A stretch of 63,538 nucleotides of DNA from Paracoccus sp. JM45 (GCF_003590715.1 NZ_QQVY01000012.1:1-63538), one strand, 5' to 3'; positions 17,677 to 26,639 are shown, counted from the stretch's first letter. The notes: generated from the sequence alone by a model not told the origin. Numbers and translations are program-made.

Positions 17677-18186
17677 ATGCCCACTACGCCTGCATTTGCT
17701 GTTTTTGCGCGTCCCGACCGGCATGGGAACGGCCGTTCGCGGCTGATGCCGGTGTCCCGGCTTGCTCTACACAGCGATGCCTTCAATGCTCTTCGCGCGT
17801 ATCGCGATATCGGCGGGCTCGGGCCTTTGAACCCGACGGGCTTTATTGACGCCCTGCAGGATCGCGACGGACGTTTGCTGTGGTTCTCCGGCTTTGCCCT
17901 GATGACCGAAGCGGTTGCGACAGGCAGATCGGCAGATGTGTTTATCTGGAGGGCAGCAGCCCTGCCCGACAGCCTGATCGCGAAGCTTGCATGGTCGGAG
18001 GTCTGCCGGCCGGAGCGCCGGTTAAAACCGGCCGGGGCGGCAGATTGGTACAAAATCCTGTCCACACGTCTGCCGCCCGATATTGCCAAAGCTTACTTCG
18101 GACCACGCGGCCTTAATTACAGCACCGCCGCGCGTCAATTGGGCATCGGCCGGACCGGTCTGATCAAACATCTGCGCAAATCCTGA
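17677..18186 (+). CDS. Trio element gene A: small HTH protein
   Basis: A 169-residue protein of no family I can name. The middle is rich in W, R and L (GRLLWFSGFALMTEAVATGR, WSEVCRPERRLKPAGAADW). The C-terminus (149-169, STAARQLGIGRTGLIKHLRK) reads as a helix-turn-helix, which suggests DNA binding at the element ends or at the leader palindrome. It has no visible ribosome site. Its stop overlaps the gene B start by one base (TGATG). By analogy with the small TnpC of Tn554 it may direct the recombinases or regulate the element; this is inference. A near-identical N-terminal part occurs in the deleted copy at 4672. Confidence 0.75.
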   Translation: MPTTPAFAVFARPDRHGNGRSRLMPVSRLALHSDAFNALRAYRDIGGLGPLNPTGFIDALQDRDGRLLWFSGFALMTEAVATGRSADVFIWRAAALPDSLIAKLAWSEVCRPERRLKPAGAADWYKILSTRLPPDIAKAYFGPRGLNYSTAARQLGIGRTGLIKHLRKS

Positions 18187-20393
18187 TGGCAGAGATCTCC
18201 CCGCCAGCGCCACATTATACTCCGCGCGAGAATATGCTGGAGGGGGTGCAATCCGGTCTCGCGCTGCAATTACATGACGAGGCCACCCGCCTGGTGGGGC
18301 TGCTGGCCGCAGATCGCTGGACAGAGGCTGTCGAGGACGCGCAGGCCCGTTTCCTACAGGTGCCTGAGGTGTCGCAAGGAGATCCATCGCATCCGGTGAT
18401 GACGGAGCCGCTGGGGTCCTTGAGCAAGGGAAATTATCCTCTGGCCAGCTTTTTGCAGGCAAGGCCCGTAGAGGGTCATCTGCGCTCTGCAGATATGGAC
18501 CGGTTGCGGGCCTTCGGCCTTGCTGCGGCCCTGAATTTTTTCGCCCAGACCCGTCGGCATGAACGCAAAGCCACCGATGATGCCTATGCCACCGTTCAGG
18601 CAGGCCTGCGCGCCATCCGCCGGCTGGTCAGCTATCCAAGCCTGGACCTGCTGCGTCTTGAGCTGCCCGATATTCCACTGAGCATCGATGCGACCTTTGC
18701 CGCAATTCTGGACTGGCATCATCATCTGAGCCAGCGCCATGACCGTTTTGCGCGGCGGATCGACGAGATCCGCCGGTTGCTGCAACATCTCCAGCGCTTT
18801 CAGGGCACACGCGACCTGCGGCCTGTCGGCGCGCGTGAGACGATCCGCGTCCGGATGCCCGCCTATGCCTGGGCAATCCGTGAACTGGAGGGCACCGCCG
18901 GGACGGTCGCGCCGAGGCTTTTGTTTCGTGCGCCGCCTGACGGGATTGCAGAGGCAGATCATCCCCGCAATGCGGAAGAGGCCGCGGATATCGCCCTGAC
19001 AGAAGAGGTCGATCTGGGCTTCGAGGACCGGTCTGCCGCCTGGCTGGCCGATCATGGCAGCCTGTCGGACAGCGATTGCGCAACGATCATCCGTGCCGCA
19101 GGGCGGGCCATAACCCAAGGTGGCACACCCGCCGTTGGTGCGGTTCTTTGCGCGGCCAGCATGCTCTACGGGCGCAAGATAGCTGCCCTCGCCGATCTCC
19201 ACGGCACGCCGCATCACCCCGGAACCTCCTGGTGGTCCGGAGACGGAGTGGGCTTTGCGTCTGATGTGACAGGATCGGGGCGTAAATCGACCAATGGCCT
19301 GATCATGCGGCCTGCCGCAGCATGGCAGCGCGCCTTTGACGAGGTCTTGGGGCGCGTCCATCCGGAGGCGGGGCTGGAGCGTGCCGCCGCTGACTGGCTG
19401 GCCGGCCTTGATCTGCCCCGTTCCGTCCGGCTTGGCAGTCTCGCCCGTGCGCTACCCGATGGTTTAGCGGCGCGAGGCGAGGATCAGGCGGTGATCGGCC
19501 TTCTGACCGGCACAAGCGTCAGAACGATGACCCAATTATATTATGCCAGCTTTCCCATAGATCGCCTGAACGCGGCATGGGTCCTTCACCAGCAGGAACG
19601 TCTGGGTCTGACTGCGGCCGAATGCGGTGTGCTGGTCCCTACAGGAACGCGCAAACGGGTCGGCTCGCGTTACGCACCCTCGGATGATGCAGTCCTGTCT
19701 TTCTTTGATGATTTGGCACGCAAATGGCGCGAGCTATCCCTGCTGGCCCGTCACCAGAAGATGGTCCACGGCCCTGATCTGCATGCTGCCGCCACCAATT
19801 ACTGTCTGGCCGCCCTGTCTCTGGCCACAGCCAGGCGACCACATGGTGCGGCTTTTCCTCCGCTGTCACAGATCGTGGGGCGCAAGCGACCGCAGGTGCT
19901 GATCTCCGATAAGGGCAACCGGACGCATGATAATGCCCGATGGCTGCCCCTGCCGCCGGTCGCCATGACCATTATCGGGCTTTATCGCCAGCATCTGGAG
20001 ATGCTCTTTGCCGATTGCGGCGTTTCGGGACCGGCCCTTCTCAGGGACAGGATCGACGGGGTGCTTTCAGGCGATGCATTGCCCTTCTTTGTCTGGCCCG
20101 GCCAGTTCGAAGATCCCTATGACCTGACGGCGGCAGAGTTCTGGGACCGGCTTGATCTTCCGGGTCGCAAGCCCCGCAACTGGGCGCGTCATTACATGCG
20201 CCGTCACCTCGCCGATGACGGCCTTGCAGGCCAGCGGATCGATGCCTTCATGGGCCATGGGGGCGGATGGAGCGATCCGCTGCTGCCGACCAGCATGGAC
20301 AGTCTGCTGGATCAGGCGGACCTGAGGGCAGCCCTCGACAGGATCATGACCTCTGCTCTGGGTTCCTTGCCGGATGCGGGAACGGCTTCATGA
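18186..20393 (+). CDS. Trio element gene B: recombinase-like protein lacking the catalytic tyrosine
   Basis: A 735-residue protein. The C-terminal third has the layout of a tyrosine-recombinase catalytic domain: R550/R551 (ATARRPHG), K576 (SDKGNRTHDNARWLPLP), H669-R672 (WARHYMRRHL) and H691 (AFMGHGGGW). However, no tyrosine exists between H691 and the C-terminus; the expected position lies in SDPLLPTSMDSL. It is therefore probably a structural or regulatory partner, or uses another nucleophile. The N-terminal 500 residues are helical and of unknown function. Relative to the deleted copy, 21 residues are missing after EDR (near codon 279), between short direct repeats AGGACCG. Its end overlaps gene C by ATGA. 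Confidence 0.75.
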   Translation: MAEISPPAPHYTPRENMLEGVQSGLALQLHDEATRLVGLLAADRWTEAVEDAQARFLQVPEVSQGDPSHPVMTEPLGSLSKGNYPLASFLQARPVEGHLRSADMDRLRAFGLAAALNFFAQTRRHERKATDDAYATVQAGLRAIRRLVSYPSLDLLRLELPDIPLSIDATFAAILDWHHHLSQRHDRFARRIDEIRRLLQHLQRFQGTRDLRPVGARETIRVRMPAYAWAIRELEGTAGTVAPRLLFRAPPDGIAEADHPRNAEEAADIALTEEVDLGFEDRSAAWLADHGSLSDSDCATIIRAAGRAITQGGTPAVGAVLCAASMLYGRKIAALADLHGTPHHPGTSWWSGDGVGFASDVTGSGRKSTNGLIMRPAAAWQRAFDEVLGRVHPEAGLERAAADWLAGLDLPRSVRLGSLARALPDGLAARGEDQAVIGLLTGTSVRTMTQLYYASFPIDRLNAAWVLHQQERLGLTAAECGVLVPTGTRKRVGSRYAPSDDAVLSFFDDLARKWRELSLLARHQKMVHGPDLHAAATNYCLAALSLATARRPHGAAFPPLSQIVGRKRPQVLISDKGNRTHDNARWLPLPPVAMTIIGLYRQHLEMLFADCGVSGPALLRDRIDGVLSGDALPFFVWPGQFEDPYDLTAAEFWDRLDLPGRKPRNWARHYMRRHLADDGLAGQRIDAFMGHGGGWSDPLLPTSMDSLLDQADLRAALDRIMTSALGSLPDAGTAS

Positions 20394-23224
20394 GCACTGC
20401 GGAGGATCGGGCCTTTATCGCGCAGATTGGTCGTCAGGTCAGCGAGGCAATCGCCGGCTTGCGCGCCGGCCGGCCGGATGATGCCATCACCGCAGAGGTC
20501 CCAAATGCATTCTGCCAGTCCCTTCTGGACAGGTTGGTGCGGCAGACCAGCGACCCGCGGTTGCAGCAGGTCACTATCCGCAGTGTCAGCAAGGAGCTGG
20601 ATGCTGCGGCCGCCACATCGCGATTGCCGTTCCCGCGACGTCGTCTGGTCCGGCCGCCCCGTCCTTCGGCCCCACTACGCCGTTCGGGATGGCAGCAGGA
20701 TGCGCAGTTTGCCTTTGCCTGTTGGGATCACCTGCATGCCCATCTGGACCGTCGCTGTCGTGATCTGCGCGACGAGGATCTGGCCGGTGTTCTTCTGGCC
20801 TCGGCGATCCTGCGGGGCGGTCTGCTGCGTCCGGCGGCATGGCCGGCCCTGCTGACGGCTCTCGGGCAAAGAGATCTGACACTTCACACAACTTCTGCTC
20901 TACCGGATCTGCCATGGATCGATCTTGATCTGCCTTTGGTACCGAAGGCCGCGACCAATCACAGCCCGAATACTGCACGGCTGCGGTTCTTTCCCGATGT
21001 CGTTACTTTGGGACTATTGCGGCACTGGCAACGTCGCGACTGCAAGCTGACAGAGCCTGTGAACTCTCCCCGAGCTGCGCTTGGCCTGATGATCCATGCG
21101 CTCTTCGAGGGCGATCTTCAGGAGTGTCCAGATGCTGACCGCTTTGCCGCTGCGGCGATGGCCCCGTTGGAAGATCAGATGGATCTGCCCCTGCCCTATC
21201 TGCTGGCGGCTGTGGCCAGCGGCGCGGTGACCGGCTTTAGTGCCTCGGACGAGAGCTGGTGGTCCCTTCATGGCGCAGGTCCCGCAGATCGGACTATGGT
21301 GGCATCGACGCGCCGGCGCAAAGGCGCGGGAATGGCCTCCTCCTCGACAACCGCCACCCCGTCATCGACATGGGCTGCCTTGCAGCAGGCTTTGACAATG
21401 CGTCCCGAAGGCGCGCAGAAGCAGACCCGCGGTCCCGTCGAAGCTGCATTGAACGCCCTTTCCCGTGAGGACCTGACCCCGGCAGGTCACGCCCTGCGTG
21501 TCTGGTATCTGTCCTTGCTGCAAGCACGCCGCGCCGTGTCGACGCTGCAGCGCTATCACGCGGACATTGCCCGACCGCTTCTGGCCCTGTGTCAGGATCA
21601 GGACCCTGCGACGTGGGAGGTTGGCAGGCTGGAAGAGATGGTGGCCCTTGCGCTCTCCTCGGATGCCGGCATCGCGACCGCCTTTGTGATTGCGCGTCTG
21701 ATGCAGTTTTGCGGTTTTGCCGCCCAAAACGCAGCACTGCGCTGGCCGGAGATCGATCCCGCGATTGCCCCAGGATACGGGGCAGAACGGCACCCACGGG
21801 TCAGGACAGCTTTGATCTCTGCCAGCCAGATCTCGGAAGCTCTTCGCCGATGGCCCACCACAGGCTCCGGTGATCTGCGTGATGTCGAACGGGTGGGTTT
21901 TCTACTTGCGGCACGGGGTGGGTTACGGCTGAGCGAACTCGAAGCCCTGACGGTCGGTGATGTCATTGCAGGGGCGGATGGCGCCGTCCTCGTGCATTCC
22001 ACCCTTTGGGCAGATATCAAATCCTCGGCCGGACGGCGCAAGGTCCCGGTCCAGATGCTGGCCACGGGTGACGAAGCCCGCCTGATCGAAAGCTTCTTCG
22101 TCAGGCGCATTCGGGAGGCCGCCAGCCGCAAAGACCAACTGCTCTCCCTGCCACGCGGCTTGTTTGGAAGCCCACGGTTCGATCGCGAGGGCTTCTTTGC
22201 CAATTTACGACAGGTGACCGGCTTGACCCCGCATGATCTGCGTCATGCCGCGATCAGCAATCTGGGCCTGCTGTTGATGACCCGCTCTGCCCCCGGCAGT
22301 CTCCTCTCCCGCCTGACGGGCTGGCCTGCTGCACAACAAAAGCAAATTCTGACCGGCCTCTTGGGGGCACGTCCGGATGCCCGTCGCGGGTTGACCCAAC
22401 TGGCGCGCATTGCCGGTCACGCCCGCCCCGAAACGACCCTCCGGTCCTATATCCACCTTGCGGATCTGGCGCTCGGGGTCATCCTGCGCGCCAACCCCGA
22501 AAGCCTACCTGCAGAGCGCGCCGCCCGTTGGCTTGGGTTAAACCGGCGCACAATGGCAGGTAAAAAACCGCACCATCCCGCAAATCTGGAAAAGAGCAGA
22601 AAAATCATTCTGCAAAGCATGACCATCCGGCATCTGAAAACGCAGTCACCGCCTTCCGCGAAAGGCTCCGTTCTAGGCGTGACGGACAAAATCACCCCCG
22701 AGCTGACCCTGCGCTTGCTGCAGGCACGCGACAGATCGACCCCTTTGCAGGATCTAGCGGAGCGCTATGACCTCACGCATCCGCAATTGCGCAACGTGGA
22801 AACCATGGCGAAGCATCTGCAACCCCCGGGTCGGGCTTCCTGTTTGACGCCTACTTTGCCGCGCCGGTTGCCGGATAGGGAGTTTTGCCAGCTGGTGATG
22901 CTCCGGCTTGCCGGACGGCCGCCCGAAGACGCGCTGGCATGGTCCATCCAGACCCTGCGGGCAGCAAGGGCGGCTGATCTGGTCTTTGCAACGCGGCTGC
23001 AGTTCGAAGGCTGGCAAGCAACTATGGGAAATCTGCTTTGCGACCTCGATTGGCATCTCTCCCCGCGCGCCGGCAAGCTGCGGGCCAAGCCATGCCACGT
23101 TGATCCTGGCGCACCCTTATCCATCATTAGCCTCACCGCACCGGCAAAGCTGATGCTCTGCGCATGGGCTGCTGATCAAAGCGAGGCAAAACGCAGGGCC
23201 ATCCTAGCGACGCTCAGGGCATAA
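20390..23224 (+). CDS. Trio element gene C: large tyrosine recombinase
   Basis: A 944-residue site-specific recombinase. The catalytic set is complete: R513 (ARGGLRLSELEAL), K551 (SAGRRKVPV), H615-R618 (PHDLRHAAISNL), H677 (AGHARPETT) and nucleophile Y687 (LRSYIHLADL). The spacing between R618 and H677 is about twice the usual and contains an insertion (SLLSRLTGWPAAQQKQILTG). A 500-residue N-terminal region precedes it, with a likely SAM-like core-binding part near ALRVWYLSLLQARRAVSTLQ, and a 257-residue extension follows, much larger than phage integrases. The start is ATG 20390, overlapping the gene B stop; the longer frame upstream is inside gene B. It should cut and join DNA at the element ends. 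Confidence 0.85.
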   Translation: MSTAEDRAFIAQIGRQVSEAIAGLRAGRPDDAITAEVPNAFCQSLLDRLVRQTSDPRLQQVTIRSVSKELDAAAATSRLPFPRRRLVRPPRPSAPLRRSGWQQDAQFAFACWDHLHAHLDRRCRDLRDEDLAGVLLASAILRGGLLRPAAWPALLTALGQRDLTLHTTSALPDLPWIDLDLPLVPKAATNHSPNTARLRFFPDVVTLGLLRHWQRRDCKLTEPVNSPRAALGLMIHALFEGDLQECPDADRFAAAAMAPLEDQMDLPLPYLLAAVASGAVTGFSASDESWWSLHGAGPADRTMVASTRRRKGAGMASSSTTATPSSTWAALQQALTMRPEGAQKQTRGPVEAALNALSREDLTPAGHALRVWYLSLLQARRAVSTLQRYHADIARPLLALCQDQDPATWEVGRLEEMVALALSSDAGIATAFVIARLMQFCGFAAQNAALRWPEIDPAIAPGYGAERHPRVRTALISASQISEALRRWPTTGSGDLRDVERVGFLLAARGGLRLSELEALTVGDVIAGADGAVLVHSTLWADIKSSAGRRKVPVQMLATGDEARLIESFFVRRIREAASRKDQLLSLPRGLFGSPRFDREGFFANLRQVTGLTPHDLRHAAISNLGLLLMTRSAPGSLLSRLTGWPAAQQKQILTGLLGARPDARRGLTQLARIAGHARPETTLRSYIHLADLALGVILRANPESLPAERAARWLGLNRRTMAGKKPHHPANLEKSRKIILQSMTIRHLKTQSPPSAKGSVLGVTDKITPELTLRLLQARDRSTPLQDLAERYDLTHPQLRNVETMAKHLQPPGRASCLTPTLPRRLPDREFCQLVMLRLAGRPPEDALAWSIQTLRAARAADLVFATRLQFEGWQATMGNLLCDLDWHLSPRAGKLRAKPCHVDPGAPLSIISLTAPAKLMLCAWAADQSEAKRRAILATLRA

Positions 23225-23795
23225 AGCACGCCAGACATGACGATCCCTTCTCCTCACTGATAGTGATCTTCCCGCAGTAAAAGCCGGGTTCATCCGAGAG
23301 CATTCTGTCCGGGCTTCGCGAAGCTTCACGGATCGAACGCCATACTTGGGCGGGGATTGACTGTGGATCCCTGACGGCCGGCTCGAGATGCCTCTTCCAC
23401 CTGTTCGGATATCGAACGGGGTGCATCTATATTTGAGACATAACAACTATATCGTAACTAATATATGCAAAATATAGTTAATATGCCTATCACTTCGGGT
23501 TTTCTATAAGCGTGTTTACCATCTGTCCAAAGACATCCCGTACCAGCTCCGATGCACTCTTGTTTGCGGTGATCGATCCACGGAAACAGCAGTTTCCAGC
23601 TCACAACGCCGCTGTGCGCGTGCTTGCTTCCATTTTCAAACGACCGATTGATTATAACTTCGAAAATTGGAAATTGGATGGCGGAAGCTTGAAGGGCCCG
23701 TTTCGAAAGTCGCGTAAGATCAGAACACCGTTTTCTGGTGGCGCCATATTGTTTTTGTAGATACGCAAAACTATATGACGGTATAGGATGAAACG
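23225..23795. other. Gene-free, partly AT-rich flank of the trio element
   Basis: No convincing gene lies here; an 82-codon frame at 23512 has no ribosome site or family likeness. Notable structures are a 12-bp palindrome GCTTCGCGAAGC near 23314, and an inverted repeat AACTATAT (23445-23452) / ATATAGTT (23472-23479) in an AT-rich stretch. The right end of the trio element probably falls in this interval. CTATA/TATAG (23771-23786) just before brnT may be the toxin-antitoxin operator. Confidence 0.5.
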
Positions 23796-24041
23796 ATGAA
23801 GATCGTTTGGGACGAACCTAAAAGGCTGGTCATTCCAGCCAAACACGGGCTGGATTTTGCAGACCTGAACGACACCTTCTTTCTGACTTCGCTGGTCGTT
23901 CCAGCAAAGCAAGACCGTCATATGGCAATAGGGCGTCTTGAAGACGGAACGATCGCAGTTGTGTTCGCCGTCCTTGGAACCGAAGGCGTTTCGGTAATAT
24001 CAATGCGTCCCGCAAGCTGGAAAGAAAGAAGGTTGCTATGA
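23796..24041 (+). CDS. brnT: BrnT-family toxin
   Basis: An 81-residue RelE-fold ribonuclease toxin of the BrnT family. The pattern WDEPKRLVIPAKHGLDFADL, the catalytic-strand segment HMAIGRLEDGTIAVVFAVLG and the end VISMRPASWKERRLL match BrnT, with the final Arg/Glu motif (S-M-R-x-A) conserved. It is followed by its antitoxin with an ATGA overlap, the normal brnTA order. A CTATA/TATAG inverted repeat lies 10 nt upstream and could be the BrnA operator. In plasmids such modules stabilise inheritance. Confidence 0.85.
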   Translation: MKIVWDEPKRLVIPAKHGLDFADLNDTFFLTSLVVPAKQDRHMAIGRLEDGTIAVVFAVLGTEGVSVISMRPASWKERRLL

Positions 24042-24331
24042 CTAATAAAACAATTAGCGAGGCTCGAGTTCAGCCGATGATTTCCATTGATCTTGACGCG
24101 CCGGAAGCCACCGACGCACAGTTGGTACAAGCACGACCATTTACCGAAGTATTTCCAGCGCGCTCTGAACAAATGCGCAAGAATGCTGGTGGACGGCCGA
24201 AGACCGAGAACCCGAAAGTTGCAGTTTCATTGCGAATTGATCCAGAGGTCGTTTCTAAGTTCAAGGCCGGAGGCCCGGGATGGCAGACCCGAATGAACGA
24301 GGCTTTGCGCCATGCAGTTGGACTGAGCTAG
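24038..24331 (+). CDS. brnA: BrnA-family antitoxin
   Basis: A 97-residue antitoxin. The C-terminal ribbon-helix-helix portion (RPKTENPKVAVSLRIDPEVV, then FKAGGPGWQTRMNEALRHAV) is the BrnA signature, which binds the operator and represses the operon while the N-terminal half wraps the toxin. It overlaps brnT by 4 nt. Downstream, 13 nt away, begins the IS110 remnant in the opposite direction. Confidence 0.85.
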   Translation: MTNKTISEARVQPMISIDLDAPEATDAQLVQARPFTEVFPARSEQMRKNAGGRPKTENPKVAVSLRIDPEVVSKFKAGGPGWQTRMNEALRHAVGLS

Positions 24332-24343
24332 CAACTGTATTTC

Positions 24344-24700
24344 TCACGCCGTTGCGGCGGTCCATTTCTGACGGCTCTTGCACAGGGCGTTCGCGATGGT
24401 GACGAGCTTTCTGGCGACGGCGGTGATGATGGCCTTGTGCGGTTTTTTGGGCTTGCGGTGTCGGTCTGAGAAGGATTTCAGGCTCGGGTTGTGATGTGCC
24501 GCGACCAAAGCTGCTAGGAACGTCACGGGCCGTAGGGCAAGACGGCCACCGGCGATAACCCGTTTTCCGCAAAAGGTTCGGTTGTCGTGCGTAACCGGGG
24601 CCAATCCAGTGAGTTGGGCCTTTGCCGCGATGAGCGGAGCAAACCTTACCACCCAGCGATTCAGCGCCGCATGATCGACACGAACACCGCGCGTCAACAT
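24344..24700 (-). pseudogene. Chimeric frame: IS6 fragment joined to IS110 C-terminus
   Basis: The 118-codon minus-strand frame starts with VDHAALNRWVVRFAPLIAAK, which is the same IS6 segment seen in the element at 5516 (VDHATLNRWVVKFAPLIVAK). It then runs in frame into the C-terminal half of an IS110-family transposase (LTGLAPVTHDNRTFCGKRVI, ALRPVTFLAALVAAHHNPSL). It is an accidental fusion from an IS-IS recombination near 24615 and not a gene. Confidence 0.8.
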
Positions 24701-25840
24701 AATCCCTTCGAGGTCACGACCTGTGCCCTAAGTCTGCTCCAGTTTTGCGCGTAGTCCTTAGGGTTAAATATTTGGCGTGAGGCCGCCATCTTGTCCATTT
24801 CGTTTCTCTGCAAAAATTCCATTAGGGTGAGGTTGCCTAATGCTGAATGTGGTCTGTGCAAGTTGTAATGCTCCTGCCATTCCTCAAACGTTTTGCGGGC
24901 ATCGCGCAATGTGCCAAACAGCCTTTTATCGAGGCATTTATCCCGCAACTTGCCGTTGAAGCTTTCGATGAATCCGTTCTGCCGGGGCTTGTCTGGCGCG
25001 ATATAGTGCCAATCAACACCAGTTTCCTGAACCCGTTTGAGGATCGCCGTGCTGGTGAACCCTGTGCCGTTGTCCGAGACAATCGTCTTTGGCATGACGC
25101 GTTCGGCGATCACGCGATCCAGTTCTCGGGCAACCCCTTGCCCCGACAGAGATGTATCTGCGACCAGTACCAAGTTCTCGCGACTGAAGTCGTCAACGAC
25201 CGTCAGAATGCGAAAACGGCGACCATCCGTCGGGGCGTCAGACACGAAATCCAATGACCAGCGCTGGTTTGGGCCATCACGCAGCGCCATCGCACCGGCT
25301 TTTTTGTGCCCAACGCACGCTTCCTGCCGCCTCTGCGGCGCACCTGAAGCGTAGATGCGCCTCACTGTCTGTGGTTCACCTCGAAACCCTCACGCACAAT
25401 CATCACGTGGATGCGGCGGCAACCAAACCGACGCCGTTCGGTGGACACCCGCTTGATCGTATCGCGTAGATCATTGTCATCGCCACCACGCGACAGATAC
25501 CGCACCAATGATCGACCAATATGCAGCACATCACACGCCCGCCGCGGGCTCACACCGTGCGCTTCGCACAGATAAACCACCGCTTCCCGCCTCACGGCAG
25601 GCGTCACCACTTTCTTGAGTTGATGTCTCATAACATAAGGTTGTCCAACATTTGTTCGGCCAGAAGTTTTTGAGCTTGCCGTACTCGTCTTCAAGCGCCC
25701 GCAGCCGCTTCCCATCAGCAGCCCTCTTACAAGCGTCCTGCTCTTTGATCATCGCTATGATCTGTTCGTCAGTGAATCGTGCCTTCATTTGTCCGTCCCT
25801 TTGTTGGGCGGACACTACGAAAGTTTGGAAAAGTTCTAGG
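24694..25840 (-). pseudogene. IS3-family element, orfA deleted and orfB frameshifted
   Basis: OrfA (from 25785, MKARFTDEQIIAMIKEQDA) has lost its middle and resumes at RLRALEDEYGKLK. OrfB is in two frames: RREAVVYLCEAHGVSPRRAC to [16 protein letters not shown] (25362-25715), and the catalytic DDE part 24694-25365 with [23 protein letters not shown] and [15 protein letters not shown] break at 25362-25365 separates them. TGAACC near 25843 may be the left tip. It is of the IS401/IS407 type and not active as it stands. Confidence 0.82.
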
Positions 25841-25865
25841 GGTTCAGGTCACTGGGGGATAAAGG

Positions 25866-26070
25866 TCTGTATGCCCGAGCGGAATTCTCACAAGAACGCC
25901 ATCAAATATAATATACGGCGCTATAGACAGCGCAACCGGATCAAGATCACGTTCGGCCGTTTCAAGGGTTGGCGACGTGTCGTAACCTGATATGGACGAT
26001 GCCCCGAAACGTACTTTTTCCGCAATCATACTTGCAGCGACCGTCTTGTTCTGGCTCCAATACTCAACGT
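25866..26070 (+). pseudogene. IS5-family transposase C-terminal fragment
   Basis: A plus-strand frame (MPERNSHKNAIKYNIRRYRQ, then RNRIKITFGRFKGWRRVVT) is interrupted by a stop and a +1 shift, after which FFSAIILAATVLFWL is readable. Together they form the tail of an IS5-family (IS427-like) transposase. It sits 18 nt beyond the methyltransferase stop and is different in subgroup from the IS5 copies at the start of the window. Confidence 0.7.
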
Positions 26071-26087
26071 GTCTGGAGCCTGGCAAG

Positions 26088-26639
26088 TTAGCCAAAGGTA
26101 TCGATGCGAAATTGCTTGTGTTGCTTGGTAGCTGGGTCGCCAAGTGATCGAGTCAGTAGGGTGATCGCGGCATTCCCATCCAGCGGTTCGTCCGTGGGCC
26201 CTATCCAATTGACGGCGATGACCGGACCGGTGGCATGTGTTGTCAGCCAATCGCCAAGCTGGCCAATGTCGTCGGGCGTCAGAAAATAGAGCACCTCGGA
26301 CAACAGGATTAGGTCAGGATACATGTCCGGCAGGGCATCGGGGGCGGCCCCCTGGATGAAGTTCACGTTTGTATTTGCCGCCAGCGCGCTGCGGGCCGAC
26401 GCCATGGCTGCTGGAATGCATTCCATCAATGTAAGATATTCGCAACGTTGCGCTAGCAATATTGCGAATGTGCCATTGCCACACCCTACCTCAAGCGCGT
26501 TACTGAAAGGACCTGAACCGATCGCGTCTAGCGTAGCCGCGTATTTCGCGGCCTCATACGCGCTGGTACGGTGCTGCCACGGGTCGTCGCTGGCAGCATA
26601 AAGGCGTGTAAGGTGCGCAAGAACATCATGATGGGGCAA
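26088..26639 (-). CDS. NodS-like SAM-dependent methyltransferase
   Basis: A 183-residue class I methyltransferase. Motif I is ALEVGCGNGTFAILLAQRCE, followed by acidic TLMECIP, and DLILLSEVLYFL forms motif II/III. The overall size, the N-terminal LYAASDDPWQHRTSAYEAAKYAATL and the ending FRIDTFG resemble NodS, the N-methyltransferase of Nod factor synthesis. The start is TTG at 26639 with AGGTGA before it; it overlaps the deacetylase stop by 14 nt. It is last in the four-gene cluster. It may methylate the amine exposed by the PIG-L deacetylase; that step is inference. Confidence 0.85.
   Translation of the reverse strand: MPHHDVLAHLTRLYAASDDPWQHRTSAYEAAKYAATLDAIGSGPFSNALEVGCGNGTFAILLAQRCEYLTLMECIPAAMASARSALAANTNVNFIQGAAPDALPDMYPDLILLSEVLYFLTPDDIGQLGDWLTTHATGPVIAVNWIGPTDEPLDGNAAITLLTRSLGDPATKQHKQFRIDTFG

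Larger units (their letters stand above)
17608..23224 (+). mobile_element. Three-gene tyrosine-recombinase element (complete copy)
   Basis: The left boundary is mapped near TGCTCAG (17608) by alignment with the deleted copy at 4603. Three overlapping genes follow: A (169 aa, HTH), B (735 aa, recombinase-like without Tyr) and C (944 aa, tyrosine recombinase). The overlaps (1 nt and 4 nt) imply strict translational coupling. The architecture recalls the tnpA-tnpB-tnpC recombinases of Tn554 and the recombinase-in-trio elements, but the protein sizes and order differ from both. The left end interrupts an IS5 transposase, which supports mobility. The right boundary cannot be fixed from this window; I end it at gene C. 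Confidence 0.75.

Noticed and set aside
18354..19361. 335-codon minus-strand open frame
   Set aside because: It is antisense to trio gene B, whose protein sequence is conserved in the second copy. The antisense frame has no recognisable domain.
23512..23760. 82-codon plus-strand frame before brnT
   Set aside because: No ribosome site, no family likeness, and AT-rich composition unlike a coding sequence.
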